From JBBDRV01 sp040905285 (GTDB lineage Bacteria > Bacteroidota > Rhodothermia > Balneolales > Balneolaceae), in assembly GCA_040905285.1 (NCBI GenBank), contig JBBDRV010000188.1, forward strand, positions 1-22,495: 22,495 nucleotides of DNA, given 5' to 3'. Positions within the stretch are counted from its first letter, which is position 1. The number at the start of each line of letters is the position of its first letter. The notes under the pieces are model-generated. The model worked only from the letters and a program-made list of their open reading frames with translations. It had not been told where the DNA came from and did no database searches. A program made the translations under genes and the position numbers. Below are positions 15,998-22,495 of this stretch, piece after piece.

Positions 15998-17056
15998 ATG
16001 ACTAAACGTTTCAACATTGAATCTCTTGTAAGACCGAATATACGTGACCTGGACCCTTATCGCAGTGCCAGGGATGATTTCAGTGAAGGTGTGCTTCTGG
16101 ATGCGAATGAAAATTCGCTGGGCGCACCGTTGCGACATGATCTGAAGCTGAACCGGTATCCTTCCCCCCGTCAGGATGCCCTGAGGGAAAAAATTGCCCG
16201 GTACAGACATGTGGAAAAGGAGAATGTGTTTCTCGGAGTCGGCAGCGATGAGCCGATCGACCTATTGCTGCGAATTTTCTGTGAACCTGCCGGCGATTCT
16301 GTCCTGATAACCCCCCCCACATACGGGATGTACTCTGTATCAGCAGCCATAAACAATGTAGGCGTACGGACCGTACAGCTGACGGATCAGTTCCAGCCCG
16401 ACACTGGGGCGATTCTGAAGGAACAGGGAGAGGATCTGAAGATGCTGTTCCTCTGCTCCCCCAACAACCCCACCTCCAATGATTTTGACCGCACGGAGGT
16501 ATTGAAACTTGTGGAGCTGTTTCAGGGTATCGTGGTTGTTGACGAAGCGTATATTGATTTCAGCATGCAGGAGTCCCTCGCTGCGGTCGTTCAGCAGTAC
16601 CCCAATCTGGTCGTGCTGCAGACATTTTCCAAAGCATTCGGACTGGCGGGGATACGCCTTGGAACAGCCATATCGAACCCCGCCATCATCCGCTATCTGA
16701 TGAAGATCAAGGCTCCGTACAATATCAATAAACTGACTGCGGAAACGGCAATGAAGGCGTTCGGCCACATGAACCTGATCGAATTCAACATAGACAAGAT
16801 CAGGGAAGAGCGGGAATACCTGATGGAGCAGCTGATGCAGGCGCCCGCTGTTGAGAAGGTGTATCCCTCGAATGCCAATTTTATCCTGTTTAAAATAGGG
16901 GAAGCAGAGAACGTCTATCAAAAACTGGCTGAAAAGGGTATCATCGTCAGATACAGGGGCAACGAGCCCGGATGTGAAAACTGCCTCCGGGTAACCGTCG
17001 GCATGCCCGACGATAATATTCGTTTTCTCAAGACCCTCAAGGAGATCACCGCATGA
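15998..17056 (+). CDS. hisC: Histidinol-phosphate aminotransferase
   Basis: This PLP enzyme converts imidazole-acetol phosphate plus glutamate to histidinol phosphate. The 352-residue product has ANENSLGAP (36-44), CSPNNPTS (153-160), DEAYIDF (182-188) and the PLP-binding Lys in TFSKAFGLAGIRLG (K212, R220). A fair Shine-Dalgarno, AAGGA, lies 11 bases before the ATG. Its stop overlaps the hisB start (ATGA at 17053-17056), so the two are translationally coupled. Length is normal for the family. Confidence 0.96.
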   Translation: MTKRFNIESLVRPNIRDLDPYRSARDDFSEGVLLDANENSLGAPLRHDLKLNRYPSPRQDALREKIARYRHVEKENVFLGVGSDEPIDLLLRIFCEPAGDSVLITPPTYGMYSVSAAINNVGVRTVQLTDQFQPDTGAILKEQGEDLKMLFLCSPNNPTSNDFDRTEVLKLVELFQGIVVVDEAYIDFSMQESLAAVVQQYPNLVVLQTFSKAFGLAGIRLGTAISNPAIIRYLMKIKAPYNINKLTAETAMKAFGHMNLIEFNIDKIREEREYLMEQLMQAPAVEKVYPSNANFILFKIGEAENVYQKLAEKGIIVRYRGNEPGCENCLRVTVGMPDDNIRFLKTLKEITA

Positions 17057-17949
17057 AAATCTGGATAACTACCGAAACACTGACCGGATCCCGCAAAAAT
17101 CTGCTGCGGCCCGGTGCCCTCTATGGTCTGAAAAGGCTGCAGGTTATGACCCATGAGACCGGCTGGGACTCTAAAGCATTGTCAAAGGCCCAGCTGGAGC
17201 TGCTTGAAAATGAGCGGATCCGGCTGTCTGATTTCACTGAAAATGAAGCGGATGCCCGTGTACTGCTTAACGCGGCAGAGGAAAAACTGGTTTTCAACGT
17301 TGAGGGCAAACCGGCCGCAGCTGGACCCGACTGGTTCTCACTTGTACAGGGATTTCTTTTCCCGGAACGGAAGACCAGTCGTCACCGGAAAACAGCCGAG
17401 ACCGATATCCGGATTAGTCTCAACCTGGACGGTTCCGGCAGCAGCCACATAGAAACAGGCCTTCGATTTTTTGATCACATGCTGGAACAGATTGCCAGGC
17501 ACGGACTGGTAGACCTGGACATCCGTTGTTCGGGTGATCTGAACGTTGACGAGCATCATACCATCGAAGATGTGGCCATCACCCTGGGCGAAGCCCTGTT
17601 TCAGGTTTGTGGGACGGATAAAACCGGCATTCAGCGATATGGCTTCCTGTTAGCCATGGACGAATCACAGGCTGAAGTGGCCCTTGATCTGTCCGGCAGG
17701 CCCTATTTTGTCTGGAATGCAGAATTCAGGCGGGAATATGCAGGCGATTTTCCTCTTGAAATGGCTGAACATTTTTTCCATACGCTGGCCATGAATTTAA
17801 AAGCCACCCTTCAGATCCGGGCGGATGGCAAAAACGATCATCATAAACTGGAATCCATATTCAAGGGATTTGCACGATCACTCCGGTTTGCCGTAACCAG
17901 AACCGAACGATCCATAGGCTTGTTGCCAAGTTCGAAAGAATTGCTGTAG
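17053..17949 (+). CDS. hisB: Imidazoleglycerol-phosphate dehydratase with a vestigial N-terminal phosphatase domain
   Basis: The C-terminal part (about 116-298) is a complete dehydratase: GLRFFDHMLEQIARHG (136-151), metal motifs DEHHTIED (166-173) and NDHHKLES (261-268), and the ending LPSSKELL. Residues 1-115 align in order with the HAD phosphatase half of Bacteroidota bifunctional HisB: RPGALYGLKRLQ, then VMTHETGWDS where VMVTNQDGLGT is expected, and the linker DWFSLVQGFLFPER ... TAETDI. But the domain is about 60 residues short, and the nucleophile motif DxDGT and the Cys-rich zinc loop are absent. It should therefore not dephosphorylate histidinol phosphate. The start overlaps the hisC stop. 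The missing phosphatase must come from another locus. Confidence 0.92.
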   Translation: MKIWITTETLTGSRKNLLRPGALYGLKRLQVMTHETGWDSKALSKAQLELLENERIRLSDFTENEADARVLLNAAEEKLVFNVEGKPAAAGPDWFSLVQGFLFPERKTSRHRKTAETDIRISLNLDGSGSSHIETGLRFFDHMLEQIARHGLVDLDIRCSGDLNVDEHHTIEDVAITLGEALFQVCGTDKTGIQRYGFLLAMDESQAEVALDLSGRPYFVWNAEFRREYAGDFPLEMAEHFFHTLAMNLKATLQIRADGKNDHHKLESIFKGFARSLRFAVTRTERSIGLLPSSKELL

Positions 17950-18006
17950 ACCGATACAGTTTTTTTCATGAACCGCGTTGAATGAACTGCAGTATCCCTG
18001 CTCGTT

Positions 18007-18095
18007 CACCAGGGAAAACAGCACCAGGCATCGAATTTATATGAGTCGCATTGGATAAACCAGCACACTTGTATGAACCCATTTGTATAAACCAG
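18007..18095. repeat. Short direct repeats in the hisB-hisH spacer
   Basis: The 151-base spacer holds CACCAGG at 18007-18013 and 18022-18028 (15 apart) and ATAAACCAG at 18055-18063 and 18087-18095 (32 apart), with related TGTATRAACC words between. It looks like a decayed tandem repeat. No reading frame or terminator is seen, so the operon probably continues through it. Confidence 0.4.
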
Positions 18096-18100
18096 ACTGT

Positions 18101-18718
18101 ATGATAGGAATCTTAAAATACAGGGCAGGAAATCTTGCCTCCGTGTCAAACGCTCTTGAGCGATTGAATGCGGAATACATCATTACGGATGACAAAGATC
18201 GGTTGGACCGGTGTAAAGCGGTTATCTTCCCGGGTGTGGGCCATGCTGTTCCCGCGATGAATGACCTGCGGGACAGGAAACTTGATGTCTGGCTGAAAAA
18301 CACCACCAAACCCGTCCTCGGGATATGTCTGGGTATGCAACTGCTTTTTGAAGAGACGGAAGAGGGATCCTGTGAGACACTGGGTATTATCCCGGGAAAG
18401 CTTTTGAAGTTCAGGCCCGGCACGGCCAAAATACCGCACATGGGCTGGAACCGGTTCAATATTCTTAAGGAACATCCGCTTCTGCAGGGATTCTCCGGGG
18501 ATCCGTTTTTCTATTACGTACACAGTTACTATGCACCGGTCAGCCGCCACACCATTGCATCCTGCAACTATACGCTGGACTTTAGCGCTGTTGCAGCCCG
18601 GAATAACTATACAGGCGTGCAGTTCCACCCGGAAAAATCGGGGGGTGCCGGAGCCCTGCTTCTCAAAAATTTCCTGAATATCATTCAGAAATCAGATGAA
18701 CAGAATAACGCACAGTAA
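18101..18718 (+). CDS. hisH: Imidazole glycerol phosphate synthase, glutamine amidotransferase subunit
   Basis: HisH hydrolyses glutamine and feeds ammonia to HisF in the IGP synthase complex. The 205-residue product starts MIGILKYRAGNLASV. The triad is present: C76 in GICLGMQLLF, and H176 and E178 in GVQFHPEKSG. A TTG six codons upstream (18083) is open but adds no conserved sequence, so the ATG at 18101 was chosen. It follows a 151-base spacer after hisB. Its last codons and stop (GCA CAG TAA) match the core word of the tandem repeat that fills the spacer to hisA. Confidence 0.95.
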   Translation: MIGILKYRAGNLASVSNALERLNAEYIITDDKDRLDRCKAVIFPGVGHAVPAMNDLRDRKLDVWLKNTTKPVLGICLGMQLLFEETEEGSCETLGIIPGKLLKFRPGTAKIPHMGWNRFNILKEHPLLQGFSGDPFFYYVHSYYAPVSRHTIASCNYTLDFSAVAARNNYTGVQFHPEKSGGAGALLLKNFLNIIQKSDEQNNAQ

Positions 18719-18756
18719 ATCCTCTGTAAATCCCCGTAAAATTCATCGCACACTTA

Positions 18757-18882
18757 CAGTAAACCCACGCAGTAAACGCTCGGTAAAACACACAGTAAAC
18801 ACACAACGAACAGTAAACTCACAACGTACAGTAAACTCACAACGAACAGTAAACTCACAACGAACAGTACCCCAACAATCCA
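18757..18882 (+). repeat. 18-base tandem repeat filling the hisH-hisA spacer
   Basis: Four adjacent near-identical copies of CAGTAAACTCACAACGAA occupy 18793-18864 (one or two differences each). Degenerate copies lie on both sides, and a looser GTAAA rhythm runs from the hisH stop (CAGTAA) to the base before the hisA start (CGCAGTAAA then ATG). Both strands are open through the array only because the unit is a multiple of three and lacks stops in those frames. The translations are monotonous (TVNSQR on the plus strand), so I treat it as non-coding. There are no spacers of the kind a CRISPR would have. Confidence 0.88.
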
Positions 18883-18901
18883 CAGCATAACCCGCAGTAA
18901 A

Positions 18902-19627
18902 ATGAGAATAATTCCGGCTATTGATCTGCTCGGAGGTCAAGTTGTCCGCCTTTTCAAAGGCGATTACAACAGAAAAAAAATTTACAGTGATAATCCGCTT
19001 GCACAGGCAAAAATATTTACCGATGCAGGATTTGACCGGATTCACGTGGTCGATCTGGACGGGGCAAAAACAGGTCGTTTCGAAAATCTTTCGCACATTG
19101 CCGGCATGATCGAAACGCTGGGCGTGTCCGTTCAGACGGGAGGCGGGATACGTTCTTTTGCCCATATTGAGCAGCTGCTGAATGCCGGTGTCTCCGGTGT
19201 GATCTGCTCGTCCCTGGCTGTCAGGAATCCGGATGACTGGTTAAAGGCGCTGGAAACCTACCCCGGCCGCTGCATTCTCGGAATGGATCTGAAAGATGGA
19301 AAGATGGCTTACGGAGGCTGGCTGAAGACATCCGACCAGCCACTGGAGGAATTCCTGCAGCCCATGACAGAAGCGGGCCTGACCGATATCGTCTGCACGG
19401 ATATTTCCAGGGACGGGACCCTGGAGGGACCCAATACCACGCTCTACAGCAAACTCAGCCGGCAGTTTCCCGGCCTGAACTGGATCGCCTCGGGAGGAGT
19501 CTCCTCACCGGAAGACCTTGAGGAACTTCGGAAAATCGGGGTGGCGGGTGTCATTGTGGGAAAAGCCTACTATGAAGGAAAGATCAGTCTGAAAGAGCTG
19601 GCCGGGAAATCCGGAAAAGAGTCCTGA
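18902..19627 (+). CDS. hisA: ProFAR isomerase (phosphoribosylformimino-AICAR-P isomerase)
   Basis: HisA catalyses the Amadori rearrangement of ProFAR to PRFAR, the substrate of HisHF. The 241-residue (beta-alpha)8 barrel has the catalytic Asp pair D8 (IPAIDLLGG) and D129 (LGMDLKDG). Phosphate-binding loops are QTGGGIRS (78-85) and ASGGVSS in the second half; TDISRDGTLEGPN is also typical. The ATG follows directly on the last GTAAA word of the upstream repeat array, and no Shine-Dalgarno is seen. Length is normal. Confidence 0.96.
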   Translation: MRIIPAIDLLGGQVVRLFKGDYNRKKIYSDNPLAQAKIFTDAGFDRIHVVDLDGAKTGRFENLSHIAGMIETLGVSVQTGGGIRSFAHIEQLLNAGVSGVICSSLAVRNPDDWLKALETYPGRCILGMDLKDGKMAYGGWLKTSDQPLEEFLQPMTEAGLTDIVCTDISRDGTLEGPNTTLYSKLSRQFPGLNWIASGGVSSPEDLEELRKIGVAGVIVGKAYYEGKISLKELAGKSGKES

Positions 19628-19726
19628 GTTCCGGATATTTACAGCGATGCTCCGGGCAGCCGGCATCGCGGACGGCAAAACCTGTACCGGTTCATGTCAG
19701 ATAACAATTTTTTAATACACAATTCC

Positions 19727-20635
19727 ATGCTTACAAAGCGCATAATCCCCTGCCTGGATATAAAAGACGGCCGGACAGTCAAAGGAGTGAATTTTGAAGG
19801 CCTCCGGGACGCCGGTGATCCGGTGGAACTGGCCAGGCGTTATTCTGAAGAAGGTGCCGACGAGCTTGTCTTCCTGGATATCACGGCTACAAAAGAAAAG
19901 CGGAAAACCCTGGTGGACCTTGTCCGGAAAATTTCCAGGCAGATCAACATTCCATTTACAGTCGGCGGCGGAATCACATCCGTTGACGAAATCAGTGCCA
20001 TCCTGAAAGCGGGTGCCGACAAGGTTTCCCTGAACAGCTCCATTGTCAGGAATCCCTCACTGGTAACCGAAGCCTCCGACCATTTCGGTTCACAGGCTAT
20101 TGTTGCGGCTGTTGACGCAAAAAAAAGATCCGGGCACCACAGTTCCGGGCACCACAGTACGGACAGTGCAGGACAGAATCTTACAGGAGTGGATACTGCC
20201 GGACAGCATGGTACCGGACAACAAGCCGCAGGACAATATCATACGGAACAACATCGTGAAGAACAACACCGTGCCGGCCGTTATGAGGTGTTTGTCAGGG
20301 GAGGCTCCGTCGCGACGGGTCTGGATGCGATAGACTGGATCCGGCGGGTTGAAGAACTGGGGGCGGGGGAAATACTTCTTACAAGCATGGACAGGGACGG
20401 GACCAAAGAAGGTTTCGATCTGGAGCTGCTCAGGAACGTCAGTGACTATGCCGGCATACCTGTCATTGCCAGTGGCGGTGCAGGCACTATCCGGCATTGC
20501 ATCGAAGCCCTGGTGGAAGGCAGGGCAGATGCCGTTCTGGCGGCAAGTATTTTCCATTTTCGTGAAATAGCCATATCGGACCTCAAGAGAGAGATGATAC
20601 GTCAGCAGATTCCTGTAAGATATCCTGCCGGCTGA
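19727..20635 (+). CDS. hisF: Imidazole glycerol phosphate synthase cyclase subunit with a His/Gln-rich insertion
   Basis: HisF closes the imidazole ring using ammonia from HisH, releasing IGP and AICAR. The start MLTKRIIPCLDIKDGR matches the family exactly; an upstream in-frame ATG (19694) would add 11 unrelated residues. Catalytic D11 and D130 (VAAVDAK) and the ammonia-gate set R5, E46, K99 are present, as is LLTSMDRDGTKEGFD. The product is 302 residues instead of about 251-258. The excess is one insert (about 134-184), right after D130, which includes HHSSGHHST and pentapeptide units such as GQHGT, GQQAA and EQHRE. Family members have a loop of only a few residues at this point. The insert sits on the active-site face of the barrel, away from the HisH face. 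All catalytic residues are intact, so activity is likely. Confidence 0.94.
   Translation: MLTKRIIPCLDIKDGRTVKGVNFEGLRDAGDPVELARRYSEEGADELVFLDITATKEKRKTLVDLVRKISRQINIPFTVGGGITSVDEISAILKAGADKVSLNSSIVRNPSLVTEASDHFGSQAIVAAVDAKKRSGHHSSGHHSTDSAGQNLTGVDTAGQHGTGQQAAGQYHTEQHREEQHRAGRYEVFVRGGSVATGLDAIDWIRRVEELGAGEILLTSMDRDGTKEGFDLELLRNVSDYAGIPVIASGGAGTIRHCIEALVEGRADAVLAASIFHFREIAISDLKREMIRQQIPVRYPAG
20129..20275 (+). repeat. 15-base tandem repeats inside hisF
   Basis: Two perfect adjacent copies of TCCGGGCACCACAGT lie at 20129-20143 and 20144-20158. Five degenerate 15-base units beginning GGACA or GAACA follow at 20201-20275, and intermediate GGACAG words lie between. All keep the hisF frame and encode the His/Gln-rich insert. 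This looks like slipped-strand expansion of a surface loop. Confidence 0.88.
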
Positions 20636-20776
20636 CTCGTCATTCCCGGCAGTCTGTCGGACTTAGGAACAGAAAGCCAGGTCCCGCTCATAAAAACCGG
20701 GTTGTAATGATGGGGGAAAAGCAAGAAATTGACCTCCGGATCCGTCCCAATTATATAACACTATTACCAAATCACG

Positions 20777-21079
20777 ATGGCTGACAGTACAAACAGGGAC
20801 CTGCTCTTTCTATATGAACTTGAAGCGCTGTTGAAGAGCCGCAGGAAAGAGAGGCCCCGGGATTCCTATACATCCGCCCTGTTTCGGAAAGGAATAGATA
20901 AAATTTCACAGAAAGTGGGTGAGGAGGCGGTCGAGCTGGTCATTGCTTCAAAAAATGATGATGAAAAAGAGACAATCTCTGAATCTGCAGACCTGATATT
21001 TCACCTCCTTGTATTGCTTGTGGAAAAAGAGATCCCCGTGGATGCCGTTATGCGCGAGCTGAAAAAAAGAGGCCGGTAA
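20777..21079 (+). CDS. hisE: Phosphoribosyl-ATP pyrophosphohydrolase (stand-alone HisE)
   Basis: HisE converts phosphoribosyl-ATP to phosphoribosyl-AMP, the second step of the pathway. The 100-residue all-helical product has the family core SYTSALFRKGIDKISQKVGE (25-44) continuing EAVELVIASK, and ESADLIFHLLVLL. In most Bacteroidota this domain is the C-terminal half of a fused HisIE; the segment FLYELEALLKSRRKERP matches the usual linker end of the fusion. Here nothing of the HisI half is visible in the 141 bases upstream, so the step to ProFAR needs a HisI encoded elsewhere. It is the last his gene, 48 bases from the convergent transporter gene. Confidence 0.93.
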   Translation: MADSTNRDLLFLYELEALLKSRRKERPRDSYTSALFRKGIDKISQKVGEEAVELVIASKNDDEKETISESADLIFHLLVLLVEKEIPVDAVMRELKKRGR

Positions 21080-21105
21080 ACATTCCTTTTCACGGATCGG
21101 AGGTT

Positions 21106-21130
21106 TATACTGATCAGGATATACTGATCA
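21106..21130. repeat. 14-base-spaced direct repeat at the hisE / transporter junction
   Basis: TATACTGATCA occurs at 21106-21116 and 21120-21130, the second copy covering the stop codon of the minus-strand transporter gene. Each copy holds the palindrome TGATCA. No terminator with a T-run is apparent on either strand in the 48-base convergent gap. Confidence 0.5.
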
Positions 21131-22495
21131 TGGGTATATCAGGGGGGTGTCGGGGCCGAGCGGAAGACCGAGCAGGATCCAGACAGCCAGCAGAAATGTA
21201 CTAAAAACCCCAAAAGCGACAGAATAGGGAACCATCAGCGAGATGAGCGTGCCCAGGCCGATGTCCTTCTGATACTTCTGTGCAAAAATGATTATCAGGG
21301 GAAAATAAGGCAGGAGTGGCGTCAGGATGTTGGTAAAAGAATCCCCGATCCGGTAGGCTGCCTGTGTCAGTTCGGGGGAATAGCCCATCAGCATCAGCAT
21401 CGGGACGAAAACAGGAGCCATAATGGCCCATTTAGCCGAAGCACTTCCGATAAAGAGGTTTATAAAAGCGGAGACAAGCACAAAGGCAACAATCAGCGGT
21501 ACTCCGCCAAAACCGATACCCTGCAGCAGTTCGGCCCCCGTGACAGCAATGATCAGTCCGAGATTCGACCAGTTGAAAAAAGCTATCAGATGGGCCGCCA
21601 CAAAAGCCAGCACGATATAGGCGCCCATGCTTGCCATGGATTCAGCCGTCATCTTTGCAACATCCCTGTCACTCCTGACCTGGCCCGTCACCACTCCATA
21701 GGTGATTCCCGGCAGAAGGAATATAAAAAATATAATGGCTACCAGACTCTGGTAAAAAGGGACCAGACTTCCGTCTTCTCCACGCAACGGGGCTCCCTCG
21801 GGAACAACCAGCAGGGCAACACCGGCCAGTGAGAGGATAATTACGGCCCCGGCCCAGCGGTGGCCTTTCCTGACCAGGGGTGTTATTGTATCGGGATCCT
21901 CCCCGCCTTCCCCGTTTTCAGGAGTTCCCTCATACTTTCCCAGCCGCGGTTCTATAATCCTTTCCGTCACATACCAGCCCGCCAGAATAAACACCGGGAC
22001 CAGGGCAATCATGATATACCAGTTCGAAGCTACATTCACGTAATAGCCGGCATCGACAATTCTGGCTGCCGGACCGGTGAAACCGACCAGAAGCGGGTCC
22101 AGACTTGTCAGAAGAAGATTGGCACTGAACCCTGCAGAGACGCCCGCGAAAGCGGCGGCCAGGCCCGCCAGGGGATGCCGGCCGATCCCGTAGAAAATAA
22201 CGGCGCCCAGAGGAACCAGCACCACGTAACCGGCGTCAGCAGCCAGGCTGCTCATAATTCCCGCAAATACGATGGCGGCGGTGATCAGCGAGTCGGGCGC
22301 CCCCTCGACAAACCGCTTAAGGGATGTTGTCACAAGACCGGTTCGGTCTGCAACGCCGATCCCCAGCATCACGACCAGGACAAGGCCGAGAGGGGGGAAT
22401 TCGGCAAATGTCTGTGGCATTTCCCTGAACATCCGCTGAATATTTTCCCCGCTGAAAAGATTGACCGCACGGATATCCTCCCCCGTGCCGGGATG
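21128..22495 (-). CDS. AbgT-family transporter (5' partial, runs off the window)
   Basis: The visible 455 residues continue without a stop to the window edge, so the N terminus (roughly 60-80 residues in this family) is missing. An internal Met at 22432 is not the start: the residues before it (AVNLFSGENIQRM) and after it match the family. PPLGLVLVVMLGIGVADRTG is the AbgT signature, and the final stretch LGLPLGPDTPLIYP is typical. About ten membrane helices are visible, with a charged loop (about EGTPENGEGGEDPD) between two of them. AbgT proteins move p-aminobenzoyl-glutamate or act in sulfonamide efflux at the inner membrane; the substrate here is unknown. It converges on the his operon and shows no functional link to it. 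Confidence 0.9.
   Translation of the reverse strand, partial: HPGTGEDIRAVNLFSGENIQRMFREMPQTFAEFPPLGLVLVVMLGIGVADRTGLVTTSLKRFVEGAPDSLITAAIVFAGIMSSLAADAGYVVLVPLGAVIFYGIGRHPLAGLAAAFAGVSAGFSANLLLTSLDPLLVGFTGPAARIVDAGYYVNVASNWYIMIALVPVFILAGWYVTERIIEPRLGKYEGTPENGEGGEDPDTITPLVRKGHRWAGAVIILSLAGVALLVVPEGAPLRGEDGSLVPFYQSLVAIIFFIFLLPGITYGVVTGQVRSDRDVAKMTAESMASMGAYIVLAFVAAHLIAFFNWSNLGLIIAVTGAELLQGIGFGGVPLIVAFVLVSAFINLFIGSASAKWAIMAPVFVPMLMLMGYSPELTQAAYRIGDSFTNILTPLLPYFPLIIIFAQKYQKDIGLGTLISLMVPYSVAFGVFSTFLLAVWILLGLPLGPDTPLIYP

Noticed and set aside
18757..18882. CRISPR array
   Set aside because: The units are directly adjacent with no unique spacers, and there are no cas genes in the window.
18696..18890. 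A 64-residue plus-strand frame (and a minus-strand frame) across the hisH-hisA spacer
   Set aside because: Both are translations of the 18-base tandem repeat and overlap hisH or hisA out of frame, with no signs of a real protein.
1..22495. A new defence, toxin-antitoxin, secretion or mobile system
   Set aside because: Nearly all genes are housekeeping or biosynthetic families in normal order, and no nuclease, integrase, transposase, attachment site or toxin-like pair was found.

Overview
The window reads as chromosomal DNA of a Gram-negative bacterium of the Bacteroidota / Rhodothermota / Balneolota assemblage. The reasons are secreted proteins with cleavage sites ending in Ala-Gln, an outer-membrane beta-barrel protein ending in Phe, weak or missing Shine-Dalgarno sequences before many starts, and a his operon in the order GDCBHAF-E whose HisB keeps the linker typical of Bacteroidota bifunctional HisB. 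The species cannot be named from the sequence alone. No phage, transposon, CRISPR, rRNA or tRNA was seen.

Positions 1-4830: the end of a trkA-like gene overlaps trkH (K+ uptake). A convergent gene encodes a two-helix K+ channel with tandem RCK domains. A divergent gene encodes an exported beta-barrel protein of unknown role and probably shares a transcript with rlmN (4874-6004). Positions 6075-9574 carry a minus-strand set: lepA, a small secreted protein of unknown function, and lepB. A secreted M14 metallopeptidase follows on the plus strand (9739-12345). Two small minus-strand genes come next: a DoxX-family membrane protein with a clear terminator and an MTH1187/YkoF-like small protein.

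Positions 13400-21079 hold a histidine operon: hisG, hisD, hisC, hisB, hisH, hisA, hisF, hisE. About 55 bases before hisG is a 25-codon reading frame with eight His codons, seven of them within ten codons. It is followed by a GC-rich inverted repeat and a T-run. This is a strong candidate for a histidine leader peptide with attenuation control, and it is the main regulatory discovery here. The operon has other oddities. HisB has a shrunken, apparently dead N-terminal phosphatase domain. HisE stands alone with no HisI. HisF has an insertion of about 50 residues rich in His and Gln and built from 15-base repeats. The hisH-hisA spacer is an 18-base tandem repeat. Histidinol-phosphate phosphatase and phosphoribosyl-AMP cyclohydrolase must be supplied from elsewhere for the pathway to be complete.

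The window closes with an AbgT-family transporter (minus strand) that runs off the right edge. I found no convincing new defence or mobile system. The unusual content is the control and the decay or expansion seen in the his operon.
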